47,227 nt of DNA from NCBI GenBank assembly GCA_947589435.1, contig CANQBI010000009.1, positions 1 to 47,227 on the forward strand, given 5' to 3'. Within the stretch, counting starts at the first letter, position 1; each line of letters starts with the position of its first letter. Source of the stretch: an uncultured Bacilli bacterium. Lineage in GTDB: Bacteria; Bacillota_I; Bacilli_A; RF39; UBA660. A model generated the notes under the pieces. That model was not told the DNA's origin. It worked only from the letters and a program-made list of their open reading frames with translations, and did no database searches. The translations under genes were made by a program, and so were the position numbers. Below are positions 31,250 to 39,010 of this stretch, one piece after another.

Positions 31250-31271
31250 AGACATATTTCTATGTCTTTTT
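31250..31271 (+). terminator. Terminator of the surface-protein operon
   Basis: AGACATA (31250-31256), loop TTTC, TATGTCT (31261-31267) and a T run. Confidence 0.85.
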
Positions 31272-31355
31272 AATATATATAAATTAAAATATATTTTTTA
31301 TACATTTAATGGTATTATTATGTTAATAAATTCTTCTAAACATTTAATAGTGTCA

Positions 31356-32165
31356 TTAAATTAACTCATAATATACCCCTATCATGTCCATTACTTTTTC
31401 ACTTATTCCCATTTTTTTAGCATAAATAGATAGTTTTGCAATATTTTTATCTTTGCTTTGAATATATTGTTTAATAGATTTCTTTACTTGTTCAGAATCC
31501 ATTCTACCTTTTGATTTTATAATATCACAAATACATCTTTCTTTATCATAAACTCTAACTTTATTTCCACTAGGTGTTTTAACTTCCGTAACTCCTAGTT
31601 CATATATATCATCTGACACATAAAAAACATTACATTTTTCATTTACAGTTTCAACATGATAGTTTTGAGGAACAGTTACAGTATAGTTATAAGGAAATTC
31701 TTCTGTCATACCATAAAAATATAGGGCAGTCATATGGGAAAAAATGGCTTTTTTATATTTTTGTTGAAATGAAAAATAACTATCCTCAAAAGCATTTGTT
31801 GAAATATAAATACCTCTTGATATTTTTTCAATATCGTTATTTTTTTCCATAATTGATAGATATTGTCTACTTATATTTAGTGGCTCTATCATTCTAGTAG
31901 AAAACATTCCATTATTGGTATTCATTATTTGTTTTATAATATCAATAAATATTTTTGATTGTTCATTTGGATATTTTCTTGATAGTTTCTTTATGGCATT
32001 AGCCATAGCATTAATATTTTTTAGTGGTTCTTGCGTTGGCTTTGATAGTTCTTTAAGTTGTTTCTTGATTTGACTCATGGGTTCTTTTATTGAATTAATA
32101 GTTTCTACATAATTTATAAGAATATTAATGTCAATTTTATAATTTATTTTTTTATCTTTTTTCAT
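31356..32165 (-). CDS. AbiEi-type antitoxin/transcriptional regulator (no partner toxin visible)
   Basis: The middle of this 269-residue protein carries a winged-helix region (FSTRMIEPLNISRQYLSIMEKNNDIEKISRGIYIS). The AbiEi C-terminal signature follows: FSHMTALYFYGMTEEFPYNYTVTVP, then VRVYDKERCICDIIK. The N-terminal 95 residues are a charged helical extension. Family members are antitoxins of type IV AbiE systems and repress their own promoter; the toxin AbiEii (a nucleotidyltransferase) normally overlaps downstream. Here only 107 noncoding bases separate it from the convergent surface gene. ATG 32165 follows AAGGAG on the minus strand. The promoter is enclosed by a perfect 19-bp inverted repeat, supporting autoregulation. 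Confidence 0.8.
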   Translation of the reverse strand: MKKDKKINYKIDINILINYVETINSIKEPMSQIKKQLKELSKPTQEPLKNINAMANAIKKLSRKYPNEQSKIFIDIIKQIMNTNNGMFSTRMIEPLNISRQYLSIMEKNNDIEKISRGIYISTNAFEDSYFSFQQKYKKAIFSHMTALYFYGMTEEFPYNYTVTVPQNYHVETVNEKCNVFYVSDDIYELGVTEVKTPSGNKVRVYDKERCICDIIKSKGRMDSEQVKKSIKQYIQSKDKNIAKLSIYAKKMGISEKVMDMIGVYYELI

Positions 32166-32183
32166 ATTAACTCCTTTTCTTTT

Positions 32184-32231
32184 TTTGACAATTACACTGA
32201 AATTATAGCATTTTTCAGTGTAATTGTCAAA
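32184..32231 (-). promoter_or_regulatory. Promoter of the AbiEi-like gene embedded in a 19-bp inverted repeat
   Basis: TTTGACAATTACACTGAAA (32184-32202) and its exact complement (32213-32231) are separated by 10 bases. On the minus strand the -35 TTGACA lies in the upstream arm, the spacer is 17 bp, and the -10 TATAAT sits mainly between the arms. Bound dimers would cover the whole promoter. Confidence 0.85.
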
Positions 32232-32334
32232 CAATTAACATGTTCTTTATAATTATTATCTTACTAAAGGATTTATATTTTTCTTAAAATTCTATCTTTA
32301 AATTCACTATAAATTCTTATAAAATATAACAATA

Positions 32335-32380
32335 CGACAATATTCGACACACATTCGACAAAAGGTGACAAAACTTGTCA
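32335..32380 (+). repeat. Helically phased CGACA/TGACA repeats upstream of the small-peptide promoter
   Basis: CGACA at 32335, 32345 and 32356, TGACA at 32366 and the inverted TGTCA at 32376 recur every 10-11 bases. Spacing of one helical turn is typical of sites for OmpR/PhoB-family regulators. They end 11 bases before a -35-like TGGACT. Confidence 0.55.
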
Positions 32381-32390
32381 AAATCTCCTA

Positions 32391-32419
32391 TGGACTTTTT
32401 GTTGACTTATAGTTAAAAT
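32391..32419 (+). promoter_or_regulatory. Promoter of the 35-residue peptide mRNA
   Basis: TGGACT (32391-32396) and TAAAAT (32414-32419) with a 17-bp spacer. The predicted start near 32426 places ACGCAGGAA (32429-32437) at the 5' end of the transcript. Confidence 0.6.
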
Positions 32420-32513
32420 AAGTAACTGACGCAGGAAGAAGCGTTGCAAAAAATTACCTTTTAACTTCATCTTAGTCACCTGACTATTAATGAAAATGAA
32501 AGGAGTGGTGCGT

Positions 32514-32621
32514 ATGAAAAATAAAACTTTGATAAAAGTATTATTTATCATTATTTTTGTGTTATTGTACTTGCTAGTACTTAATAATACAAAAATACCT
32601 ACTCTGGTAATACCGGAGTAG
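32514..32621 (+). CDS. 35-residue hydrophobic peptide, candidate type I toxin
   Basis: The frame starts at ATG 32514, eight bases after AAAGGAG (32499-32505), and ends at TAG 32619-32621. The peptide has three Lys in the first eight residues, a 15-residue hydrophobic run (VLFIIIFVLLYLLVL, residues 9-23) and a short polar tail ending VIPE. This is the build of small membrane-acting toxins of type I systems, although it matches none I know by sequence. The leader contains CCTTT (32457-32461), which can pair with AAAGG of the ribosome site. The mRNA ends are complementary, and an antisense RNA gene overlaps the 3' end. Confidence 0.65.
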   Translation: MKNKTLIKVLFIIIFVLLYLLVLNNTKIPTLVIPE

Positions 32622-32655
32622 GCCCCACAATGTAACGCATATTCCTGCGTTTTCT
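32590..32655 (-). ncRNA. Candidate antisense RNA (antitoxin) of about 65 nt
   Basis: On the minus strand a TATAAT (32667-32662) predicts a start near 32655. The RNA would end at a strong hairpin, 11 bp with a 3-base loop (32598-32622), followed on this strand only by TATTTTTG. The plus strand has no T run after the hairpin, so the terminator is directional. The RNA is fully complementary to the last eight codons and the 3' untranslated region of the small-peptide mRNA, including the arm that closes its 5'-3' interaction. This resembles the txpA/RatA and bsrG/SR4 layouts. Confidence 0.6.
32634..32655 (+). terminator. Terminator of the small-peptide mRNA, also arm of a long-distance pairing
   Basis: AACGCA (32634-32639) pairs with TGCGTT (32646-32651) followed by TTCT. 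The overlapping TTCCTGCGT (32642-32650) is also the exact complement of ACGCAGGAA at the predicted 5' end (32429-32437), so the two folds compete. Confidence 0.6.
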
Positions 32656-32661
32656 ATTTAT

Positions 32662-32690
32662 ATTATACACATGATTAGATAAAAATACAA
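32662..32690 (-). promoter_or_regulatory. Promoter of the antisense RNA
   Basis: Consensus TATAAT (minus strand, 32667-32662) with TTGTAT (32690-32685) 17 bp upstream. The -10 is perfect and the -35 is weak. Confidence 0.55.
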
Positions 32691-32764
32691 TTACAAATAT
32701 AAAACTTGTATAAGAATTTAATAAATATCTCATTATAAACATAGAATTGTAAGGGAGAAATTTT

Positions 32765-34876
32765 ATGTTTAATAATTTTGGAGTACATGTATCAAGTATA
32801 TTTCGCGGAGCGGAAAAAGAAAGATTAGAATTAAGACATCCTTATGTGGGAACAGAGCACTTATTATTATCTATCTTAAAATTAGATAAAGAAATGAGTG
32901 AATTTTTTAAAAGTTATAATTTAACGTATGAGAATTTTAAAAAAGAATTAAAACTAGTGGTCGGAAGTGCCACTAAATCTAATGAATACAATTTATATAC
33001 GCCTCTTTTAAAAAGAGTAATTAATAATGCGATGGAAAATGCGAAAGAAAATAACAATGGCATGGTTACCAGTAAACATTTAGTTTTATCAATCTTTGAA
33101 GAAGGAGAAGGTATTGCGATAAGACTAATTATTGGTATGGGTATAGATATTGATGAAATCTATGATAGTTTAAATAAAAATCAAAAGTTAGTAAGTAAAA
33201 AGTTAGAAGTATTAGAAACAGGAACTCTTTTAAATGAAACAGTGGATTTTAATGAACATGTGGTAGGAAGAGATAAAGAAATAGATTTAATTATTGAAAC
33301 TATTTTAAGAAAGAAAAAGAATAATCCTATTTTAATCGGTGATGCTGGAGTAGGAAAAACCGCCATTGTGGAAGAGTTAACAAGAAGAATAGAAAGAAAA
33401 GAAGTACCCGAAAATTTATTTGATACGAAAATTGTTTCTTTAGAAATGGGTTCTTTAGTATCGGGAACTAAATATCGGGGGGAATTTGAAGAAAAACTAA
33501 CGAAAATAATTAAAGAATTAGAAAGAGAAGGCAATATTATATTATTTATTGATGAAATTCATTCCATGGTTAATGCCGGAGGAGCAGAAGGAGCCATAAC
33601 TGCCGGAGATATATTTAAACCAGCTTTAGCCCGTGGTAAAATAAAATGTATCGGAGCTACTACTTCTTATGAATATCACAAATATTTTTCATCGGATAAA
33701 GCTTTAATGCGCCGTTTTGAAGTCATTAATGTAAGAGAGCCAAATAAAGAAGAAACTAAAGAAATTCTTTTAAAAGTCAAAGGAGAATATGAGAATCATC
33801 ATAATGTTATCATACCAGATAATATTTTAGATAAGATTATTTATTATACGGGTAAATTTATTAATAATAAGAAAAATCCCGATAAAGCCATCGATTTTTT
33901 AGATTCTGTTTGTTCGAAAGTTAAAACCCAAAATAATAATTTACAAGAAAGAAAATTATTATATCAAAAGTTAGATAAATTAAAACGTGAAAAAGATAAA
34001 AGTATTAAAGAAAATGATTATGATAAAGCTTTACTTATATATAGTGAAGAATTAGAAATTGATAAAAAGATAAATAATTTAGCGAAAATGAAAAAACAAG
34101 TCGTTAAAGAACAAGATATTATTAAAGTTTTAGAAAATAAAACTAATTTAATTTTAAGTAAAGAAAAATTAAAATGTTTAGATAATATTAAAAGTAATGT
34201 ATCTTCTAAATTATATAATATGGATAAATATACTAAAGAGATTAATGAGTTAATTAAAGATAATTGTTTAAATAAAAAGGGAATGTTAAAAATATATTTA
34301 GAAGGACCTGCTTATTTAGGTAAAAGTACTTTAGCCAAAATATATGCGGAATCTTTAAATGCTAATTTTATAAGACTTGATTTAAAAGAATATAAATCAT
34401 CAATTCATATTAATAAATTAATTGGAACAACTCAAGGTTATGTTGGGTATGATGATGAACATATATTTAATAGTTTAAAGAATAATAATTTTACGACTAT
34501 CTTACTCGATAATTATAATGAATGTCATGAAAGAGTTAAAGATTTAATTAAAGAAATCTTAAGAGAAGGTTATATAACGGATAATAAAGGAGAAAAGATT
34601 TACTTTAATAATACGATTATCTTTATTACGGATGACACAATTAATAATGTTAAAATAGGTTTTAATAATACAGTTGATAAAGATACTAATGAACTTACAG
34701 ATTTAGTCGATAAAGAAATAAAATTTACAAGTTTAACTAAAGAAGAGTTGACTAATTATTTAAAACTTAATAAAGTTAAAAATATCGAAAGTATTATAAA
34801 TAAAAGTAATTACGAAAAAGATAATTATAAAAATATTTCGAAATTAATAAAAGAAGATAATTTAATTAACAACTAA
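32765..34876 (+). CDS. clpC: ClpC-like AAA+ unfoldase with reduced second ATPase domain
   Basis: The N-domain (residues 1-140) has both Clp repeats. The first AAA+ domain is intact: Walker A GDAGVGKT (192-199), Walker B ILFIDEIH and the IGATT sensor. A short middle domain lies near 385-450. The second domain keeps Walker A GPAYLGKST (513-521). Its Walker B is altered to LLDNYNE, and an IGF tripeptide (631-633) stands where ClpP-binding loops lie. After that only 70 residues remain: the arginine-finger (FINRIDE), sensor-2 (GARPLRR) and small subdomain of normal ClpC are missing, giving 703 rather than about 810 residues. The start follows AAGGGAG. Confidence 0.85.
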   Translation: MFNNFGVHVSSIFRGAEKERLELRHPYVGTEHLLLSILKLDKEMSEFFKSYNLTYENFKKELKLVVGSATKSNEYNLYTPLLKRVINNAMENAKENNNGMVTSKHLVLSIFEEGEGIAIRLIIGMGIDIDEIYDSLNKNQKLVSKKLEVLETGTLLNETVDFNEHVVGRDKEIDLIIETILRKKKNNPILIGDAGVGKTAIVEELTRRIERKEVPENLFDTKIVSLEMGSLVSGTKYRGEFEEKLTKIIKELEREGNIILFIDEIHSMVNAGGAEGAITAGDIFKPALARGKIKCIGATTSYEYHKYFSSDKALMRRFEVINVREPNKEETKEILLKVKGEYENHHNVIIPDNILDKIIYYTGKFINNKKNPDKAIDFLDSVCSKVKTQNNNLQERKLLYQKLDKLKREKDKSIKENDYDKALLIYSEELEIDKKINNLAKMKKQVVKEQDIIKVLENKTNLILSKEKLKCLDNIKSNVSSKLYNMDKYTKEINELIKDNCLNKKGMLKIYLEGPAYLGKSTLAKIYAESLNANFIRLDLKEYKSSIHINKLIGTTQGYVGYDDEHIFNSLKNNNFTTILLDNYNECHERVKDLIKEILREGYITDNKGEKIYFNNTIIFITDDTINNVKIGFNNTVDKDTNELTDLVDKEIKFTSLTKEELTNYLKLNKVKNIESIINKSNYEKDNYKNISKLIKEDNLINN

Positions 34877-34894
34877 ATTATCTTTTTAGTGTAT

Positions 34895-34928
34895 AAAAAA
34901 GAAGTATAGAAAACCTATACTTCAATTT
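34895..34928. terminator. Bidirectional terminator between convergent genes
   Basis: GAAGTATAG (34901-34909), loop, CTATACTTC (34915-34923). On the minus strand six T follow, on the plus strand AATTTT. The stop codon of the P-type ATPase lies in the stem. Confidence 0.85.
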
Positions 34929-37476
34929 TATAACCTTTCTTTTTTAAGATTACTTTTCTTAAAAATTCAAAGGGGATAACAGTAAAAGCTATAGAAATAA
35001 CAAATAATAATTCAAATAAAGTCATACCATAAGTTCTAAATAAATTACCACCATTATAAATTAAGAATATTTGAGCAATGATAATAAACAAGAAGATGAA
35101 AATAAAGACTTTATTTTTGGTAATATTAGATAAGATATTTAATCTTTCCGTTCGGGAATTAAAAGCATTGAAGATACCGATAAAGATAAATAGAGCAAAG
35201 TAAGAAGTCATGAAGTGGGCTTCATCACTTCTTATAATTTCTTTTATAATTGGTAGTTTTAAAAATAAGATACACAATAGAGCAGAATATGTTGCTGTTA
35301 AAATGATTTCGGAATACATATATTTATTAATAATGGGTTCATTAATACTTTTAGGTTTATGGTCCATATAGTATTTTAATGGTGCTTCATAAGAGAAAGC
35401 AAGTCCAGCAAAGGTATCCATAATCATATTAAGCCATAACATTTGAATAATTGTAATTGGCGTACTTACGCCAATATAAGAACCAATTATCGATAAGAAT
35501 AGAGCTGTAAAATTAACGGTTAATTGATAAGTAACAAAACGTCTGATACTTTTAAAAATAGTTCTACCATAAAGAATCGCTTTACTTATCGATAAAATAT
35601 TATTATCTAAAATAACGATATCACTGGCTTCTTTAGATACTTCCGTCCCACTTCCCATCGCAAAGCCCACATTAGCTTTCTTTAAAGCTGGGGCATCATT
35701 AACTCCATCCCCCGTCATTCCGACAATAAGGTTCATATCTTCTAAAATACTTACTAAACGACTTTTGTCTTGAGGAAGAGCTCTTGCTACCACTTTTAAT
35801 CTTGGCATTATTTTTTTGATGTCTTCTTCATCCATTTTATTAAGTTCATTACTTGTTAAAATTATATCGGTACTATCTGTAATAATGCCACAATCTTTGG
35901 CAATATTCTTGGCCGTATCTTTAGCATCCCCGGTAATCATAATAACATTAATCCCTGCATTCCTTATTAAACTAATACCTTCTTTGGCCTCACTTCTTAA
36001 CTCATCTTTTAAAGTGATAAAACCTAAGAATGTTAAGTTATTATCTAAATTAGTCCCTTTAGCAAGGGTAATAACTCTAATGCCTTTTTGAGTATATTTA
36101 TCTATTTCTTTTAAAATATTTTTGGAATTAAGAATAATTTTTTCTTCGCCATTAGTATTTAAATATTTGGTACATTTGGGAATAATTACTTCGGAGGCTC
36201 CTTTTAAATAGATTTCTTTATCTAAATAAATAGCGCTATATTTATTTTTACTATCAAAAGGAATTCTTTTATTTATTTTTAAATTTGTATTTTGATAAGG
36301 TAAAAAGTTAATTAAGGCTTGATCGGTGGAGTTACCACCGATTACTTTGTTATCACTAATTACACTTTCATTATTTAAAATTAAAGAGTTATAAACATCA
36401 TTATATATTTTCGTGCGTTTTAAATCTTTTGCTTTGGTAAAAGTTTTTAAATCTCCCGAAATAAAATGGGTTACTTCTAAAATACCTTTGGTAAGAGTAC
36501 CCGTTTTATCAGTTAATAAATAATTTAAATTACCGCTGGTTTCGATACCTATTGGTTTTCTTACTAAAACATTATCTTTAAGCATTCTTTTCATATTGGA
36601 AGATAAGACTAAAGTAATCATCATGGGTAGTCCTTCGGGAACAGCCACGATTATAATAGTTACGGATAAAGTTAAAGCATAAATTAAATAATTTAAAATA
36701 ATCTTTGGTGTCGTAATAGTCGTAATAATTAAATCCATATCAAAGTTATTTTCAATCACTATTTTATTAAAAAGATAAGAAAGTGAAACAACAAAAGCCC
36801 CAATGTAACCAATTTTACTAATAATCTTGGCTAGTCCATATAATCTCTTTTTTAAAGGTGATGTGGGTGGCGTTGTTTGAACTTCTAAAGAAATTTTGCC
36901 ATATTCTGTGTTGTTACCCACACTTTTAACGAGCATTTTTCCATTTCCCGAAGTAACTACCGAACCACGATAAAGGGTGGAATTGTTACTTTTTTTAATA
37001 TCTTTAGCTTCTCCTGTTAAGGATGATTCATTACAAGTTATGGTGCCATTTATAAGGATACCATCAGCAGGAACCGAATCACCAGTCGTAAGTTTCACAA
37101 TGTCTCCCACGACAATATCCCCAATCATTACTTCTTTTAAAATATTATCTCTAAAAACTTTAACTTTTATTTTACTGGCTTCTTCGGATAACTTTTTAAA
37201 AGCTTCTTCGCTACCATATTCTGAAATAGTTGAAATTAAAGAAGCCAGCATAACGGCAATCGCAATACCTATTGTTTCATACCAATCGTATTTGGAAAAA
37301 ATAAAAAGTAGTTTAATTCCTAGAGCAATGAGCAAGATTTTAATGATAGGATCTCCTAGAGACTCTAAAAGAATTTTAAAAAAAGTTTTCTGTTTAACTT
37401 TCGTAAGTTCATTTGTACCATATTGATTTCTTTGCTTTTTTACTTCATTTTCACTAAGACCATTATAATTTATCAT
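34915..37476 (-). CDS. P-type calcium ATPase (PMCA-like)
   Basis: All core motifs of a type IIB P-ATPase are present. The actuator loop is LTGEA (around residue 155, TGEA rather than TGES). The helix 4 ion site is VAVPEGLP (278-284). The phosphorylation site is DKTGT with Asp323. The hinge is MTGDGVNDAPALK, and helix 6 has NMIMDTFAGLAFSYE. Ten membrane segments are expected and the 853-residue length is typical. The short N-terminus lacks a metal-binding domain. It should export Ca from the cytosol. It starts at ATG behind GCGGGTGAAAT and converges with clpC through a shared terminator. Confidence 0.92.
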   Translation of the reverse strand: MINYNGLSENEVKKQRNQYGTNELTKVKQKTFFKILLESLGDPIIKILLIALGIKLLFIFSKYDWYETIGIAIAVMLASLISTISEYGSEEAFKKLSEEASKIKVKVFRDNILKEVMIGDIVVGDIVKLTTGDSVPADGILINGTITCNESSLTGEAKDIKKSNNSTLYRGSVVTSGNGKMLVKSVGNNTEYGKISLEVQTTPPTSPLKKRLYGLAKIISKIGYIGAFVVSLSYLFNKIVIENNFDMDLIITTITTPKIILNYLIYALTLSVTIIIVAVPEGLPMMITLVLSSNMKRMLKDNVLVRKPIGIETSGNLNYLLTDKTGTLTKGILEVTHFISGDLKTFTKAKDLKRTKIYNDVYNSLILNNESVISDNKVIGGNSTDQALINFLPYQNTNLKINKRIPFDSKNKYSAIYLDKEIYLKGASEVIIPKCTKYLNTNGEEKIILNSKNILKEIDKYTQKGIRVITLAKGTNLDNNLTFLGFITLKDELRSEAKEGISLIRNAGINVIMITGDAKDTAKNIAKDCGIITDSTDIILTSNELNKMDEEDIKKIMPRLKVVARALPQDKSRLVSILEDMNLIVGMTGDGVNDAPALKKANVGFAMGSGTEVSKEASDIVILDNNILSISKAILYGRTIFKSIRRFVTYQLTVNFTALFLSIIGSYIGVSTPITIIQMLWLNMIMDTFAGLAFSYEAPLKYYMDHKPKSINEPIINKYMYSEIILTATYSALLCILFLKLPIIKEIIRSDEAHFMTSYFALFIFIGIFNAFNSRTERLNILSNITKNKVFIFIFLFIIIAQIFLIYNGGNLFRTYGMTLFELLFVISIAFTVIPFEFLRKVILKKKGYKIEV

Positions 37477-37546
37477 ATTTCACCCGCTAAAATATATGAA
37501 GTAAATATATAATATATGCAAAATTAAAAAATTGTTTCTTAAATAA

Positions 37547-37575
37547 TTGTTAATTAAATTAATTTATGTTAAGAT
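37547..37575 (+). promoter_or_regulatory. Promoter of the unknown gene at 37600
   Basis: TTGTTA (37547-37552) and TAAGAT (37570-37575) with a 17-bp spacer, 24 bases before the ATG. Confidence 0.5.
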
Positions 37576-37599
37576 AGAAACTTAAAGAAAGAGGTCAAT

Positions 37600-38481
37600 A
37601 TGACAAAATTAGAATGTGAAAAATATGAAAAATGGCTTTTAAATGGTTGTTATAAGGAATTAAGTGAAGAAATAGAGCCTTGTGAACTTCCAATAGGAAT
37701 TCAACCATCAGGGGCAAAGGTTTATAATTTTACAGAAGTTAATTATCCTAATCAAGAATTAATGGGAATGTATTTAGCAGGTACTTTATCTTATATACTA
37801 GAGGGATATGCCATGCCTACCGAGAATGGTTTTGAAAATACTAAAAAACATCAAATTATTTTAGGCAATGAATTTTTTAAGTTTATTCGGAGTTTTACTA
37901 AAAGAGTTTTAACGGCTTATGAAAAGGGAGAAGACAAATATAAGTGGTTGAAATATAATGCTTTTCCTCAACCTATTCAAAATGAACAACTTTTTAATCC
38001 AAGGGAAAAATTTGTCTATTATTACACTGAAGGATTTCTTATATATGATATTTTAGGCCCTACTACTTATAATCTTTGGGGAAATTATGGCCTTATATAT
38101 TTAATGCCTTTATATGTACGAAATTTGGCTTGTTCTAGTGATGTTGATGTAAGACCAATGGTTAAAGATATTTTAGAATTTTATGAAAGAAATTTACATA
38201 ATGATAATATAAATTATGTTTTAAGAACTTTAGCCCCTTATTTTGTTTTTTATCTTGGTTCTTTTTGCACTAAAGAAGAAAAAGATATGGTGGAAAATTA
38301 TTTAAGTATCTTTTGTAAAGAAACAAAAGTTATAGAGCAAGTTGATACTAATTATTTTTATGCTAAATATATTGATGATGCTAATATTGAAATGCATAAA
38401 AAGATGATTATGTCTTGTGATTTTTGGTATACAAAAATGATTAATGATTTAAATGAGGTGGCCTTTAAAAAAAGAAAGTAA
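37600..38481 (+). CDS. Cytosolic protein of unknown function
   Basis: A 293-residue soluble protein, helical by appearance, with aromatic-rich segments. Recognisable stretches are CELPIGIQPSGAKVYNF, LAGTLSYILEGYAMPTENGF, FPQPIQNEQLFNPREKFVYYYTEGFLIYDILGPTTYNLW and the C-terminal YAKYIDDANIEMHKKMIMSCDFWYTKMIN. No signal, membrane span or known catalytic motif is evident. The start follows AAGAGGTCAAT. Its stop abuts the stop of trmL on the other strand, with a hairpin across both. I do not recognise a family. Confidence 0.6.
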   Translation: MTKLECEKYEKWLLNGCYKELSEEIEPCELPIGIQPSGAKVYNFTEVNYPNQELMGMYLAGTLSYILEGYAMPTENGFENTKKHQIILGNEFFKFIRSFTKRVLTAYEKGEDKYKWLKYNAFPQPIQNEQLFNPREKFVYYYTEGFLIYDILGPTTYNLWGNYGLIYLMPLYVRNLACSSDVDVRPMVKDILEFYERNLHNDNINYVLRTLAPYFVFYLGSFCTKEEKDMVENYLSIFCKETKVIEQVDTNYFYAKYIDDANIEMHKKMIMSCDFWYTKMINDLNEVAFKKRK

Positions 38482-38490
38482 TTAACTTTC
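38474..38490. terminator. Hairpin across two abutting stop codons
   Basis: GAAAGT (38474-38479) pairs with ACTTTC (38485-38490). On the minus strand it is followed by seven T, making it the trmL terminator; the plus-strand tail is weaker. Confidence 0.65.
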
Positions 38491-38991
38491 TTCAATAAAA
38501 TTTTTAGATTTATGAGGTTCATCAAATAAAAGGTTAGGGTAGCCTTGTTGTCTTAAGGCTTCATAAACTACAATAGCAACCGTATTAGATAAATTTAAGG
38601 CTCTTACATCACTAGTCATGGGAATCCTTAAACATCTATCAATATATGGTTTTAGAATTTTGGGTGGAATACCCGTTGATTCTTTGCCAAAGAAAAAATA
38701 GATGTTTTTTGATTGGTCACTATAATCAAATGAAGTATGAGGTTTATGACCATATCTAGTTAAAAAATAATATTCTCCTTTATTTTTAGAAAAAAATTCC
38801 TCAATATTTTCATAGACAGTATATTCACATTTATCAATGTAATTGACACCACTTCTTCTTACATATTTATCATCTAAACTAAAGCCTAGGGGTTTAATTA
38901 GATGCAAATGCGTATGGGTAGCAATACAAGTCCGCATAATATTACCTGTATTAGTAGGTATTTCTGGTTCAAATAAAACAACATTAATCAT
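38482..38991 (-). CDS. trmL: tRNA (cytidine/uridine-34-2'-O)-methyltransferase
   Basis: This 169-residue SPOUT enzyme has the three family motifs: LFEPEIPTNTGNIMRTC at the start, FFGKESTGIP and IPMTSDVRALNLSNTVAIVVYEALRQ forming the knot. It methylates the ribose of the wobble base in tRNA-Leu; the window also carries tRNA-Leu(CAA), a known type of substrate. ATG at 38991 is preferred because GGAGG lies just upstream on the minus strand; an upstream in-frame start lies in the promoter. It is transcribed from a consensus promoter (TTGACA/TATAAT) divergent from ftsK. Confidence 0.94.
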   Translation of the reverse strand: MINVVLFEPEIPTNTGNIMRTCIATHTHLHLIKPLGFSLDDKYVRRSGVNYIDKCEYTVYENIEEFFSKNKGEYYFLTRYGHKPHTSFDYSDQSKNIYFFFGKESTGIPPKILKPYIDRCLRIPMTSDVRALNLSNTVAIVVYEALRQQGYPNLLFDEPHKSKNFIEES

Positions 38992-39010
38992 AACATCCTC
39001 CGTAAAAATA

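Noticed and set aside
31249-31355. Missing AbiEii toxin gene downstream of the AbiEi-like gene
   Set aside because: The 107 bases contain only A/T-rich sequence and a surface-gene terminator, with no open frame on either strand long enough for a toxin.
32335-32380. Replication origin iterons
   Set aside because: No replication initiator gene is nearby and the repeats sit exactly where activator sites before a promoter would be.
28031-32690. Prophage or integrative element
   Set aside because: No integrase, transposase, terminase, capsid or relaxase gene was found; flanking direct repeats were not seen.
35816-37426. Two plus-strand open frames within the P-type ATPase gene
   Set aside because: The ATPase on the minus strand has every family motif; the opposite frames are low-complexity shadows with no ribosome site.
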